DNA of 64,000 nt from Bacillota bacterium (GCA_023392595.1 JAEVYU010000079.1:73120-137119), one strand, 5' to 3'. Numbered from the stretch's first letter, positions 9,259 to 17,391 are shown. The notes: generated by a model not told the origin, from the sequence alone. Made by a program: numbers and translations.

Positions 9259-11058
9259 TTAATTCAAATTGATCATAGTTCCCTTCACAGTTACATTGGC
9301 CGAGCTTTGAACAGTAATTCCGCTTGCTTCCAAGGCCATTTTATTACCATTCATGTCTTTAACCACAATCCCGGCGCTGCTTAAAGTAATAGCATTTCCA
9401 TTCGAATCTTTGAGTTCCAAACCCTGATTGTTGAGGGTAAGCTTATTTTTGTTCGTGTCTTCAATTACCATTCCTTTGTCGGTGGTAGTAACCGTATTTT
9501 TGTTTTTGTCTTCCACGGACATCCCCTTATCATGCAAGATAATTTTATTCTGGTTCTTGTCCTCCACCGTGATTCCCTTTTCATCTTCAAGTAAGGCTTT
9601 ATTTCCACCGGGAGTTGTAATGACCAACTTTTCTTTGTCCTTTTCATCAGTGAAAACTAATTTGATACCGTTCTTGGTAATGATCCCTTTATCATAATTC
9701 TTTTCTGTAAAATCTAAAGGAGGTTTGGTTTTTCCATTATAGAGCGAACCGAGAACGACTGCATGGCGGGGATCGTCATTAAAGAACCCCACCACCACTT
9801 CGTCGCCGGTTTCCGGGACCCAAAAAAAACCTCTCTGATCGCCAGCGTAGGGTTGGTTCAATCGAGCCCAAATGACACTTGGTTTGGCGTCAAGTTCTGC
9901 GAAGACCGGAATTCTTACCTTAATTCGATCAATTTTATCCGGATCTCCCTCCCCGGGATATGCTTCAACGATCCCAACCTGTAACCCGTTAATCCCCGGT
10001 AATAAGCCGGAAGCCGGTTTTTCCACCAAATCCTCAGTTTTGTAAAACCACTTGCCGGAAAGACCGCATTGGATATCTGTAGCCCAACCATCTAGGTTAA
10101 TCCGATGCCGAATCCCGGAAATAATGGCGGTCGCGCCAAAAATGTCACCCGCCTCGGAGATAGTCACCATACCCCCTAGTTTCAAAGTAGGATTGCCCTC
10201 AATCGAAATTCTGCCGCGGATTAATGAATACCGGTTTTTTATAAGGCCCGCATTGGCCCAAGCCGTCATTTCTGCCTTTTCGCCGGAAACGCCACTGACC
10301 AAAAAGCATTGGTCTGTGCCCATTGCTTTTGCGAGTTTGCTGAAGGAGTGTTTGCTTTTGAGAATATCGTTTTTATCATTGTTGTTAACCGCCTTCACCG
10401 GCCCTAGCTCTTTGATATCCCAACAAACTCCGGCCACCGAATTGTACTGCGTGCTTAAATCGGCTTCAATTTCAAACTCCCGGATATCGGATAATTGAGT
10501 AGCCGCCGCAGTTAAATCCGGCTTTATCAACATGAGCTTTCCGTTTTCAACGCAGACCAAAAGACCGTTGGCTTCAGCGCGCGAGACGATAAAATCCCAG
10601 TTGGTGCAGTAATATTGCACCATCTGTTTATGCATTAATGTATCCGTTGCGCAGTCCACTGTTAACCCTACTTTTTTGGTGATATCCGAAATGATGGTTT
10701 GGTCGTTTTTTTGGGCAAAGACAGCGCTTTGCCTCGTCAAACTTAATTTATGGGCGCTGTCTTTGATATCCACTGTTAAATATGTATTCGAAGAATTCTT
10801 CTTCAGATGTTGTTTAATGACTATTCCTTCGAACGTCATAGTTCCGGTGGAATTTGACAATACAATTTCGATGGGACTACCCGGTTCAAAACAAGTCGCC
10901 TCACTCAGTTCCAATGGGGATTTATTACCGGTTCCACCCTCCCCGATTACGACCTCGGCATAGGGAATTTTATTCACTGCCGTCATAATGTCCAAGCTCA
11001 AAATGTTAGAAGATACCGCGGTGCCACCGCTAAAAATTTGAGATTGTAAATTCCTCAT
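9259..11058 (-). CDS. VgrG/gp27-gp5-like spike protein (Afp8-like) with repeat-built beta-helix tip
   Basis: A 599-residue trimeric spike subunit. Residues about 1-340 form the gp27-like base, and residues about 358-437 form the gp5-type OB fold (QVGIVEAYPGEG, VIWARLNQPYAG, GDEVVVGFFNDDPRHAVVLG). From about residue 496 to the end there are five or six repeats of 17-18 residues of the form KG(I/M)xVEDKNxNKxxLxD, ending SSANVTVKGTMINLN, which should wind into a triple beta-helix needle. It sits at the tip of the inner tube and is fired through the target membrane. The start at ATG 11058 follows GAGGGG. No C-terminal effector domain and no separate PAAR gene are seen, so the needle may end in its own beta-helix. 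Confidence 0.92.
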   Translation of the reverse strand: MRNLQSQIFSGGTAVSSNILSLDIMTAVNKIPYAEVVIGEGGTGNKSPLELSEATCFEPGSPIEIVLSNSTGTMTFEGIVIKQHLKKNSSNTYLTVDIKDSAHKLSLTRQSAVFAQKNDQTIISDITKKVGLTVDCATDTLMHKQMVQYYCTNWDFIVSRAEANGLLVCVENGKLMLIKPDLTAAATQLSDIREFEIEADLSTQYNSVAGVCWDIKELGPVKAVNNNDKNDILKSKHSFSKLAKAMGTDQCFLVSGVSGEKAEMTAWANAGLIKNRYSLIRGRISIEGNPTLKLGGMVTISEAGDIFGATAIISGIRHRINLDGWATDIQCGLSGKWFYKTEDLVEKPASGLLPGINGLQVGIVEAYPGEGDPDKIDRIKVRIPVFAELDAKPSVIWARLNQPYAGDQRGFFWVPETGDEVVVGFFNDDPRHAVVLGSLYNGKTKPPLDFTEKNYDKGIITKNGIKLVFTDEKDKEKLVITTPGGNKALLEDEKGITVEDKNQNKIILHDKGMSVEDKNKNTVTTTDKGMVIEDTNKNKLTLNNQGLELKDSNGNAITLSSAGIVVKDMNGNKMALEASGITVQSSANVTVKGTMINLN

Positions 11059-11071
11059 GATTCGTATCCCC

Positions 11072-11662
11072 TCAAGAAACCGTGATTACTATACCGTTAC
11101 TGGTGGTTTTAGCAGGTATAGTACCATTATTTGCTGTTTCTATTTCCTTCTTCTGACCTTTTAGTCTTTTTTCACAATCACTTTTGTATTTCTGCGGGTC
11201 ACTGGTAAACGTGGCGTCCAGTTCCGCCCGGAGCGGAATGCCATCCCGGTCAAACAAGGTATAATTAATCGTTACTTCCTTTAACATACAATGGAAGGAA
11301 AACTCACCCCACAAGATCTGTAATGGAATCGCTTCCCCGTTTACCGGATACCATGCCAGGTTCAAAAAATGATTGATTTGTTGAGATACGGTCTGGTTAC
11401 TCCGTTTAAAAATGGGGAAGAAAGAGTCGCCATATTCGGTGACTCCTGTTCCATCAATAATCAATTTCAGTTTAAAATCATGGGGTGGTGTTTTCGTATA
11501 CCGGTACTTCTCCAACCCACTATTTACATCTCCTACCGTTTCAAAAGTCACCGCAAAGGTCTCGGAATACGACTCGGGATTAAACATAACCTCAAAGGTA
11601 TCGTTGGCGTTTTCTGAAATAATCTTAAGCTTAGCCAGCTTTCCATAGTCTTTTACACCCAT
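11072..11662 (-). CDS. Contractile injection system tube-initiator protein (Afp7-like, CIS tube family)
   Basis: A 196-residue protein. The N-terminal 150 residues match the CIS-tube/LysM-type hub protein seen in eCIS clusters: an early FEVMFNPESYSETF motif, then PHDFKLKLIIDGTG and LQILWGEFSFHCMLKEVTI followed by FDRDGIPLRAEL. In Afp-type particles this protein joins the spike to the first tube ring. The C-terminal 40 residues are lysine- and threonine-rich and show no clear LysM domain, so it is shorter than Afp7-like proteins that carry one. The ribosome-binding site is weak (GAGTGAAAT). It lies 13 nt before the spike gene, so the two are probably translated from one message. Confidence 0.85.
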   Translation of the reverse strand: MGVKDYGKLAKLKIISENANDTFEVMFNPESYSETFAVTFETVGDVNSGLEKYRYTKTPPHDFKLKLIIDGTGVTEYGDSFFPIFKRSNQTVSQQINHFLNLAWYPVNGEAIPLQILWGEFSFHCMLKEVTINYTLFDRDGIPLRAELDATFTSDPQKYKSDCEKRLKGQKKEIETANNGTIPAKTTSNGIVITVS

Positions 11663-11675
11663 TTTATTTCACTCT

Positions 11676-11837
11676 TTATCTTTCTTTTTCTCTTTTTAAA
11701 ATTTGCAGGACCTCGGCCACACAGCGTTCCACCAGACCCTGAGCGGCGGCCCGGTCAATGCCCTTCGTCTCATTTCCGACCGGATTTTTATCGGTAACCG
11801 TCGTTTTTATCACTAATTCTCTGATTTCTACTGTCAT
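11676..11837 (-). CDS. Afp6-like small protein (DUF5908-type)
   Basis: A 53-residue protein read from ATG 11837 to TAA 11676-11678, beginning MTVEIRELVIKTTV and ending LQILKREKER. This short protein with the VEIREL(V/I)IK start is a hallmark of eCIS clusters and sits, as here, between the second tube protein and the CIS-tube protein. Its structural role is poorly known. The C-terminal half (about residues 28-53) is a predicted amphipathic helix. It is easy to miss because of its length, but its position and N-terminal motif make it convincing evidence that this is an eCIS rather than a phage tail. Confidence 0.85.
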   Translation of the reverse strand: MTVEIRELVIKTTVTDKNPVGNETKGIDRAAAQGLVERCVAEVLQILKREKER

Positions 11838-11839
11838 TT

Positions 11840-12328
11840 TTAAATCCTCAACACTTGAAAGCGGGTATAGGCTAGCTCCATTGTCTCAATCACAACGCCA
11901 TTAACGTCCGCAGCCAAATCGGAAACACTCCATTTCACAGGATAAGTTTTCCAAAAGAACCATCCGGCTAATGGTAACCCATCGTCGTCCAGAACGGCAA
12001 CTAAAGCATTGCCGGGCGAAAACCTCATGTTGGACATGGCGGCGTTAAACTCGATATTTAAAGGAGAGCCTATCACCATCCCCCGCTCAAGCACTAGATT
12101 GTTATAGGAAACCCGGTTAGGGAGCCGGTGAGTGTATAAATTTTCGCCGCCTTCTTTATAGGTGATGACTTCAATCTCCGACGATAGTCCTGATACTTTT
12201 TTAAATCGCATATCGAGCGGATTAGGCGTTGTTCCATCGGCGAAAAAAACCACCGCAAAATGAAATCCCACCGGTGGTTGCTGGTCCCCAGCCAAGGTTA
12301 ATTCCGGGATAGTTATTAATTCACTCAT
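11840..12328 (-). CDS. Second tail-tube protein (Afp5-like)
   Basis: A 162-residue protein of the phage T4 gp19-like tube family. Visible marks are GFHFAVVFF near residue 22, a KKVSGLSSEIEV segment near residue 43, YKEGGENLYTHRLPNRV near residue 57, and the closing VVIETMELAYTRFQVLRI. In Afp-like particles this paralogue forms the tube layer next to the baseplate, between spike and main tube. The start at ATG 12328 follows GGGGTAAATC. It is 2 nt upstream of the Afp6-like gene, so translation of the two is probably coupled. Confidence 0.9.
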   Translation of the reverse strand: MSELITIPELTLAGDQQPPVGFHFAVVFFADGTTPNPLDMRFKKVSGLSSEIEVITYKEGGENLYTHRLPNRVSYNNLVLERGMVIGSPLNIEFNAAMSNMRFSPGNALVAVLDDDGLPLAGWFFWKTYPVKWSVSDLAADVNGVVIETMELAYTRFQVLRI

Positions 12329-12350
12329 GATTTACCCCGATTATTTTAGT

Positions 12351-12812
12351 TTAGGCATACTCGATTCTCAGATCGTCCGCCATTAATTCCAGGGATTCAA
12401 CCGCCACATCGTTGGTTTTGGCATTAAAGGCCGGAGCATCCAGCTTCACCGGAAAAGCGTTGGTAACTTTCCAAGTAACAACCGGGGCTTCTCCTTTCTC
12501 ATCCATTAAGCTGACAGTGATATTTTTCTTGTCCACAGTGGACTGGCGGATACTGTTAATCCAGTCATACAGCTTACTGTCGGCTTTGATAACTCCTTTT
12601 TTCAAAGTAAATTTCAAATCAGTCGTTAATCCGGGCATCCGTTTTGCCCCCTGGACACAACTTAAACCGTCTTTATACGTAATCGTTTCCCTAGCAATAC
12701 TTAACCCCGACACTTCGGTGAACGCCACCGGATCCATTCCGTCGATCTCTACCCGATAATGATATGCCGGAAGGGGATAAGTATTTTTGATATCATCTAC
12801 AGTGGTTGCCAT
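12351..12812 (-). CDS. Main tail-tube protein (Afp1-like, gp19/Hcp fold)
   Basis: A 153-residue tube protein. It has the family start (PAYHYRVEIDGMDPVAFTEV), the SGLSIARETITYKDG strand, the KRMPGLTTDLKFTLKKG segment and the end VAVESLELMADDLRIEYA. Hexamers stack to form the inner tube that carries cargo and is driven out by sheath contraction. It follows the sheath gene by about 75 nt. In the founding Afp cluster the order is tube then sheath; here the sheath comes first. Residues and length are normal for the family. Confidence 0.92.
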   Translation of the reverse strand: MATTVDDIKNTYPLPAYHYRVEIDGMDPVAFTEVSGLSIARETITYKDGLSCVQGAKRMPGLTTDLKFTLKKGVIKADSKLYDWINSIRQSTVDKKNITVSLMDEKGEAPVVTWKVTNAFPVKLDAPAFNAKTNDVAVESLELMADDLRIEYA

Positions 12813-12887
12813 CTCTTTTGCCTCGCTTTTTCAAATTTAATTTTCTAGCTTCTTATTACAACCAATTAATCCATACTCCAAATTTTT

Positions 12888-14222
12888 TTAAGATGTTTGA
12901 ACCTTATGGCTAAACTCTAGGGTAATGAATTCCGCCGGTCGGACTGCGGCAATCCCTACTTTAATAATGAGTTTTCCATTCAAAATATCCTGGGAAGTCA
13001 TTGTAGTACCCAATCCTACTTGGACGAAGTAAGCGTCCTCGGCTTTACCGCCAGCTAACGCACCTTGCCGCCAGATAGTATCCAAAAAGCTCTCAACCAT
13101 GCTGCGAAGTTTGAGCCAGGTCATGGCATTATTTGGCTCAAAAACAGCAAAAGCGGTTGATTTCTGAATCGACTCCTCAATATAAGTGAACAACCGCCGT
13201 ACTGAAACATAGCGCCATTGATTATCATTTCCTGCTAAAGTCCGGGCGCCCCAAACCAAAGTACCTTTACCGGTAAAGTTACGAATCGCGTTAATCGATT
13301 TACCGCTTGTGGCATCAACGTTTAACAAGTCGTTATCTTCTTCCGTCAGTTTCCGATTGGGTCCGCTGACATAAGATAAGCTGACGTTGGCCGGTGCTTT
13401 CCAAACTCCCCGGTCTCGATCGACGCTGGCATATACACCTGCTACAGCCGCACTGGAAGGGAGAGTCAAATAATGATTTTCAATTTCGGACTTAATAGCG
13501 TTATATAATGCTGTTCCCTTCCCTTTTTCGGCCAAGGTTTTTTTTGAATCTCCCTCAACAACTATTACCGAGGTATCGCTAAATTGATAGTTAAGAGTAG
13601 TCGTCAAATACGGATAATACGCCGCGCCATATTCTAAATTATTGGCGCCGATGCCGGTTCGAAACGCCTCGGCATCTTCACTTACCATCCCCGAGTCAAT
13701 CACGTCGATGATGGCAAAACGATCTTTCATTTTACTGCATTGATTTAAAACACGTCGATATATAGAATAAAAATCATTGTTTGATAAATGAATAGCCCCC
13801 GGTACGACGATTAAGGTTGGTTCATCTTCAAGCTTCAGGGCATCAATCCCATTTTCAAACCGTTTGACCTCGCTTAGCTCGTCACTGGAGTCTAAGGCCA
13901 CAATATAGCAACTTTCACCGCCATTGTTAAAAAACATTTGCATACTGTAATACAAGTCGGTAACTTTTTGGGGAAATTGAAGACTGACAATAGAATCACC
14001 GGAGACATTCACGGTAATTGTTTCATCCGCCGCCTGACCAAATAGGCTTTCATATTCTTTTATAGTGCTGACAGCGGTCGGCTTATAAAACAGGCTGTTA
14101 TTAACCCCTGCCTTTTGAGTATATCCGATAAAAGCAGGTACCGCAGTCGATACGCTCGCCACCGAGCTTGCCAATGTTGATGTCTCCTCAATATACACAC
14201 CTGGTGTTTTGTAATCACTCAT
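12888..14222 (-). CDS. Contractile sheath protein (Afp2-like)
   Basis: A 444-residue sheath subunit. The N-terminal arm YKTPGVYIEETSTLASSV is the classic sheath start. The C-terminal part carries the conserved RYVSVRRLFTYIEESIQ, FEPNNAMTWLKLRSMVESFL and GVGIAAVRPAEFITLEFS features (about residues 335-440) that build the linked mesh. Only one sheath gene is present, against three in Afp. The start at ATG 14222 has AGGAG about 13 nt upstream, rather far. It is the first structural gene of the minus-strand operon; about 1 kb without a convincing gene separates it from the ArpU-like regulator. Confidence 0.95.
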   Translation of the reverse strand: MSDYKTPGVYIEETSTLASSVASVSTAVPAFIGYTQKAGVNNSLFYKPTAVSTIKEYESLFGQAADETITVNVSGDSIVSLQFPQKVTDLYYSMQMFFNNGGESCYIVALDSSDELSEVKRFENGIDALKLEDEPTLIVVPGAIHLSNNDFYSIYRRVLNQCSKMKDRFAIIDVIDSGMVSEDAEAFRTGIGANNLEYGAAYYPYLTTTLNYQFSDTSVIVVEGDSKKTLAEKGKGTALYNAIKSEIENHYLTLPSSAAVAGVYASVDRDRGVWKAPANVSLSYVSGPNRKLTEEDNDLLNVDATSGKSINAIRNFTGKGTLVWGARTLAGNDNQWRYVSVRRLFTYIEESIQKSTAFAVFEPNNAMTWLKLRSMVESFLDTIWRQGALAGGKAEDAYFVQVGLGTTMTSQDILNGKLIIKVGIAAVRPAEFITLEFSHKVQTS

Positions 14223-14892
14223 GTTTCTAATGCTACACTCCTTTTTAGTATTCTATAATTTTTATAACGCGGGATTTATCGAAGTTTACCGAAATGCGCC
14301 CCATTGTCCAGCTAAATGTCCGATTAACGCGCGTGAATCCTTCCTATTCAAAAAACCTTCCCCCTTTCCCGTCGTGCCGGATTTCCCGCTAATCCGGCCG
14401 ATCGTAAATTATGAAAATATAAATTATGCCGGACCCCACCCCTGCCCGTACATGAAAACCCGCTACGAACAGCCGGCACAATTCTAGCCTTCTTGGCCTA
14501 TCGCAGCTTTCCACAATGCCTGAAAAGAAGAAACCGCCTATCATGTTCAAATAGACGGTTTCCATATTTAGATTTGGTACGGCCACATTCAATGGCCGGC
14601 ACCCCTAACAAAAATTTCATACCATCTTTCTTGTTTCTCCAAACGCATTTTTACGAAAAATCATCAATAATAAATAGGTACTGTTGGGTTTGGCGTATTT
14701 TAGCAGGTGCATCTTCCCGAATAACGGGCTCCGAATCAAACAATTTTTCCTGGCGGAAACACCGATAATCATAGCCTGCGAGATCCAACAGAGTACCCGG
14801 ATTTTAAGTTTGGAGGTTATAAAATAATTCAGCCTCTACTTCAGCCGTAATATCCAGGCAGTTTCTTCTGCCTTTTATTAATTCCGGGCATA
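14223..14892. other. Long leader region upstream of the sheath gene, no convincing gene
   Basis: This stretch should be transcribed as the 5' leader of the injection-system operon if the promoter near 14980 is used. One minus-strand frame at 14617-14772 (51 codons, starting MIIGVSARKN) has no clear ribosome-binding site. Other frames are broken. I see no tRNA and no known riboswitch. Confidence 0.5.
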
Positions 14893-14923
14893 AAAATAAC
14901 GCCTTTGGCTAATGCCTCAGCGC
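14892..14923 (-). terminator. Degenerate hairpin with T-run (weak counterpart of 17672-17697)
   Basis: On the minus strand a short GGC-ATTA-GCC stem with flanking GCG/CGC pairs is followed by TTATTTTTA. The copy at 17672-17697 has a perfect 7-bp stem at the same place, so this one looks weakened. Read-through toward the sheath gene would then be easier. Confidence 0.45.
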
Positions 14924-14972
14924 TATTGTTTTGTATTTCGTATAATGAATTTTCATGTTCAAACAATTTACC

Positions 14973-15055
14973 CACTATCATATTATCACGTTTTTTTGGA
15001 AAAAGTGTGTCGATTTTGTGTCGAGAACTCTAGACCCCTCCAAATCAACAAAAAT
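14973..15055 (-). promoter_or_regulatory. Conserved ArpU-associated promoter block, copy A
   Basis: Minus strand. The extended -10 TG-A-TAATAT is at 14988-14980, giving a start near 14973. Upstream lie a conserved CACACTTTTT-x-C-AAAAAAACGTG segment and two TGTCG motifs (tcgattttgTGTCGag on the plus strand, 15010-15025). About 90 bp match copy B (17757-17836) at roughly four bases in five, far above the surrounding DNA. There is no good -35 hexamer, as expected for an activator-dependent promoter. It points toward the sheath gene. Confidence 0.5.
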
Positions 15056-15253
15056 TTTTTTCCGTACCAGTTCATGCTATTTTTTAAAGTTTATTGTCTG
15101 GTCAAAGCCTATTTGGGTTTTGAATACAGTTACTAAAATTCCTTGGCAAAGCCTCAACATTTGTATTTAAATAATTTAGCAAGAATCCTATACGTTAAAA
15201 CCATTTCAATGGATAAGATAATCTAATTATATTAAAATTAATTATAGGTTTTC

Positions 15254-15754
15254 TTATGAGAGGATCCCAAAAATCAATGCAAATTTAAAAATAATGCCTT
15301 GCCGTATTCTATAATAATAATGTCGATTTAAATGGAATTCCTCTATAATTTCTTCATTGGAAAAACAATTTTGGATGAAATATTTTTGTGTTGCAATTTC
15401 TTTTTCAAACTCACTTAGTGTACCGATCCCAGACTCAATCCTGCGGATCCGGGTTTGATAGTACTTGATTTTTTCTTCAATCATCACAGCTCGCAAAGCG
15501 GATAAATTAACCGGATCCCCAGGACCATTTCGGGAAGAGAGTGCGTCGGTGGGCACTTGACCATATTGATTAATCACATCTTCTAAATCCTGCTCTAATT
15601 GAGCGAGTGCCAATTTATAAGCGTTATACGCGGATAATTCCTGTTCTACATAAAAACAAGCATGTTCAGGAATTCTTAATCCTACTTCCTCCAATGATTT
15701 ATCCAATTTTTTTGAAGATCTCCTTCTTCCAGATCCAGATCGAGCAACGCTCAT
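15254..15754 (-). CDS. ArpU/RinA-type late-gene transcriptional activator (166 aa)
   Basis: A 166-residue protein, basic at the N-terminus (SGSGRRRSSKK). Its C-terminal half resembles the ArpU/RinA phage regulators: a helical hairpin (KYYQTRIRRIESGIGTLSEF), then a sigma-region-4-like helix-turn-helix (EEIIEEFHLNRHYYYRIRQG). ATG 15754 is chosen because AGAGGTG lies 7 nt upstream; the GTG at 15763 would overlap that site. In phages such proteins switch on the late (structural) operon. The next genes downstream on the same strand are the injection-system structural genes, so this is the best candidate for their activator. A second, different member lies at 17995-18393. Confidence 0.65.
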   Translation of the reverse strand: MSVARSGSGRRRSSKKLDKSLEEVGLRIPEHACFYVEQELSAYNAYKLALAQLEQDLEDVINQYGQVPTDALSSRNGPGDPVNLSALRAVMIEEKIKYYQTRIRRIESGIGTLSEFEKEIATQKYFIQNCFSNEEIIEEFHLNRHYYYRIRQGIIFKFALIFGILS

Positions 15755-15793
15755 GACAATCACCTCTTGTGAAATTATTCTTGAAAAATTCCA

Positions 15794-15952
15794 CTACCGG
15801 TATTCTTTTTTCACCCAATTTTGTAAACCAACTGTACTTGCATACCTCTCCAGTGAGATCAATTGTTCTCCCAAGGGTTCATCCTGAGTAAAACCCATTG
15901 ATTGATATAAACATCTTAATAGCATTTTAGGCAAACTTTTCGAGCGACGCAA
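15794..15952 (-). CDS. Small hypothetical protein (52 aa, TTG start)
   Basis: A 52-residue frame from TTG 15952 to TAG 15794-15796. GGAGGTG stands 6 nt before the TTG, a strong and well-placed ribosome-binding site, which is the main reason to call it. The sequence begins MRRSKSLPKMLLRCLYQSMG and ends WVKKEYR; it is basic and probably helical. It lies 39 nt upstream of the ArpU-like gene, probably in the same message. I do not recognise it. Small basic proteins are common in phage control regions. Confidence 0.55.
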   Translation of the reverse strand: MRRSKSLPKMLLRCLYQSMGFTQDEPLGEQLISLERYASTVGLQNWVKKEYR

Positions 15953-16215
15953 TCTCTTCACCTCCAAATAAATTTTAAGGAATACACTAAAACTAGATCA
16001 AAACGGCAAATCCCTTTTTATATTTCAAATCTCCCCTCCTTCAATTGATTTTTTAAAAAATTTTGGAATGCTCCCAAGGTAATTTCTGAAAAACTTTTTC
16101 CGGCAATATAAAGTAATTTACATCGTCGGCATCATGAAACAAAGACATCAGAAACCAGCATTCCTGCCCGGACCCACGGCTAATAACCCTACAAACAGAT
16201 CGTTCGTTCCGTTAT
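15953..16215. other. Short gap with a possible 31-codon frame
   Basis: A minus-strand frame at 16053-16148 (starting MSLFHDADDVNYF) reads like protein, and its frame stays open upstream without a start codon. It may be the end of a broken gene. An AAGGAGGGG site near 16030 is followed only by an 11-codon frame. Confidence 0.3.
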
Positions 16216-16497
16216 TCAATGATTCCAATTACGTATAGTCCTGGCATTTTGGGGTCCTTTCCTTTTAAACTCCCGGGGGTTAAAAATTTCTTCCTGCGGA
16301 ACTCCGTATACGTTGGCCAATCTGACTTGGTTGAAATAACGTGGCTTGAAACGTCCGCATTCCCAATTTTGATAAACCCGGCTTTGGACACAAACCCGTT
16401 CCGCAGCCTCTTTCATGGTCCAATCGTTCAAAATACGCAAAATTGCTAATTTAGTAAACCAGGGGACTTTATTGATTTTCTGATTTAATACAGTCAT
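16216..16497 (-). CDS. Helix-turn-helix (Xre-like) regulator, 93 aa
   Basis: A 93-residue protein starting at ATG 16497, which stands 7 nt behind GGAGGTG; the upstream in-frame ATG has no such site. Residues about 28-70 form a Cro/C1-type helix-turn-helix (LNDWTMKEAAERVCVQSRVY, then QNWECGRFKPRYFNQVRLAN), followed by a GVPQEEIFNPREF segment typical of small phage regulators. It is divergent from the Xre gene at 16695. A 9-bp inverted repeat lies just upstream of its start (16514-16542). It probably controls itself or the divergent gene. Confidence 0.75.
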   Translation of the reverse strand: MTVLNQKINKVPWFTKLAILRILNDWTMKEAAERVCVQSRVYQNWECGRFKPRYFNQVRLANVYGVPQEEIFNPREFKRKGPQNARTIRNWNH

Positions 16498-16513
16498 TAA
16501 ACTCACCTCCGAG

Positions 16514-16542
16514 GATATTATCCTATTGGATATGATAATATC
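16514..16542. promoter_or_regulatory. Inverted repeat, probable operator between divergent Xre genes
   Basis: GATATTATC at 16514-16522 and GATAATATC at 16534-16542 are perfect complements with an 11-nt spacer. A second AT-only palindrome (ATATTTA-A-TAAATAT) lies at 16546-16560. Their place directly upstream of the minus-strand regulator fits an autoregulatory operator. Confidence 0.5.
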
Positions 16543-16694
16543 AATATATTTAATAAATATCAACTGTAGCGATATGCCGAAATTTACTGTTATAAAAGAA
16601 AAATTCCTTTTTATCTGTATCTAAAGCTTGTTTATATATAATATCTATACAAATATACTTTTTGATGATATAGTGATAAACGTAAGGAGGAATC

Positions 16695-17051
16695 ATGATG
16701 ATTACGACTAACTTAGGCAAAACTATTGCCAAAAGACGCAAAGAACTCGGCATAACCCAAGTCGAACTGGCATTACAAGCCGGTACATCCCAAGGTTATA
16801 TCTCGGACCTGGAAAATGGAAAGATCCTCAATCCGACAATCGGAACACTTCTGAAAATCGCTACCATATTAAATTTGGAAAGCAGCAAGCTGCTTTCGGA
16901 AGTCGACCATCCCCAAGAAGAAATTATTATTTATGGTGATCGTGATAATGTCATTGATTTCGATTCACTGGATGACGAAGGAAAACGGCAAATCATTACC
17001 TTTTATGAATTTATCAAGAATAAATACTCCATCAACAAAAACCCTAAGTAA
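16695..17051 (+). CDS. Xre-family transcriptional repressor, 118 aa
   Basis: A 118-residue protein. Residues about 8-62 are a textbook Cro/C1 helix-turn-helix (KRRKELGITQVELALQAGTS, then YISDLENGKILNPTIGTLLK). The C-terminal part (about 70-118) is acidic with an IDFDSLDDEGKRQIITF helix often seen in SinR-like phage repressors. Start ATG 16695 lies 5 nt behind AAGGAGG; a second ATG follows directly. It has no LexA-type peptidase part, so release from repression would need another signal such as an antirepressor. Confidence 0.85.
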   Translation: MMITTNLGKTIAKRRKELGITQVELALQAGTSQGYISDLENGKILNPTIGTLLKIATILNLESSKLLSEVDHPQEEIIIYGDRDNVIDFDSLDDEGKRQIITFYEFIKNKYSINKNPK

Positions 17052-17110
17052 ATTTTTCCATTTGCCGATATTAATAGTACATTTTTTAGCAATAAAGGAG
17101 GGATATTCCA

Positions 17111-17263
17111 ATGTTCGAAAATAACCTGGAAGTATGGAAGTTCCCGGATCCCGTCAAAAAAGTGAAGATTAAAATCAACAACCTAACCATCATCGGTTAT
17201 ACAGAAAAACGTCCTGTTGAGGACGTTTTTAATTTTATAATGCCGAAATCCGCTGGAAAATGA
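17111..17263 (+). CDS. Small hypothetical protein (50 aa) overlapping a terminator hairpin
   Basis: A 50-residue frame with AAAGGAGGG about 8 nt before ATG 17111. It begins MFENNLEVWKFPDPVKKVKI and ends FIMPKSAGK. It lies 59 nt after the Xre gene on the same strand. I do not recognise it. Its codons 32-40 run through a hairpin with a T-run (17206-17230) that looks like an intrinsic terminator. The gene may therefore be expressed only when the terminator is bypassed, or it may be a degenerate leftover. Confidence 0.5.
   Translation: MFENNLEVWKFPDPVKKVKIKINNLTIIGYTEKRPVEDVFNFIMPKSAGK
17206..17231 (+). terminator. Intrinsic terminator inside the 50-aa frame
   Basis: ACGTCC-tgttga-GGACGT flanked by AAAA and TTTTT on the plus strand. 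The stem is 6 bp plus the A/T flank. It would end the message of the Xre repressor gene at 16695. Confidence 0.65.
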
Positions 17264-17391
17264 CAGAAATCAACGTTATATCTAAATTTAAACCCACCTA
17301 AAAGTAGTAATTTTCGTCGTATTATCCGTTTCATTGATCCGGTTTGACTTTGGGAAGATTGTCAAAATGCCATCCATTGGATCACGAGGCG

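Noticed and set aside
14389..14592. Minus-strand 67-codon frame upstream of the sheath gene
   Set aside because: No ribosome-binding site and an unlikely composition; treated as leader sequence.
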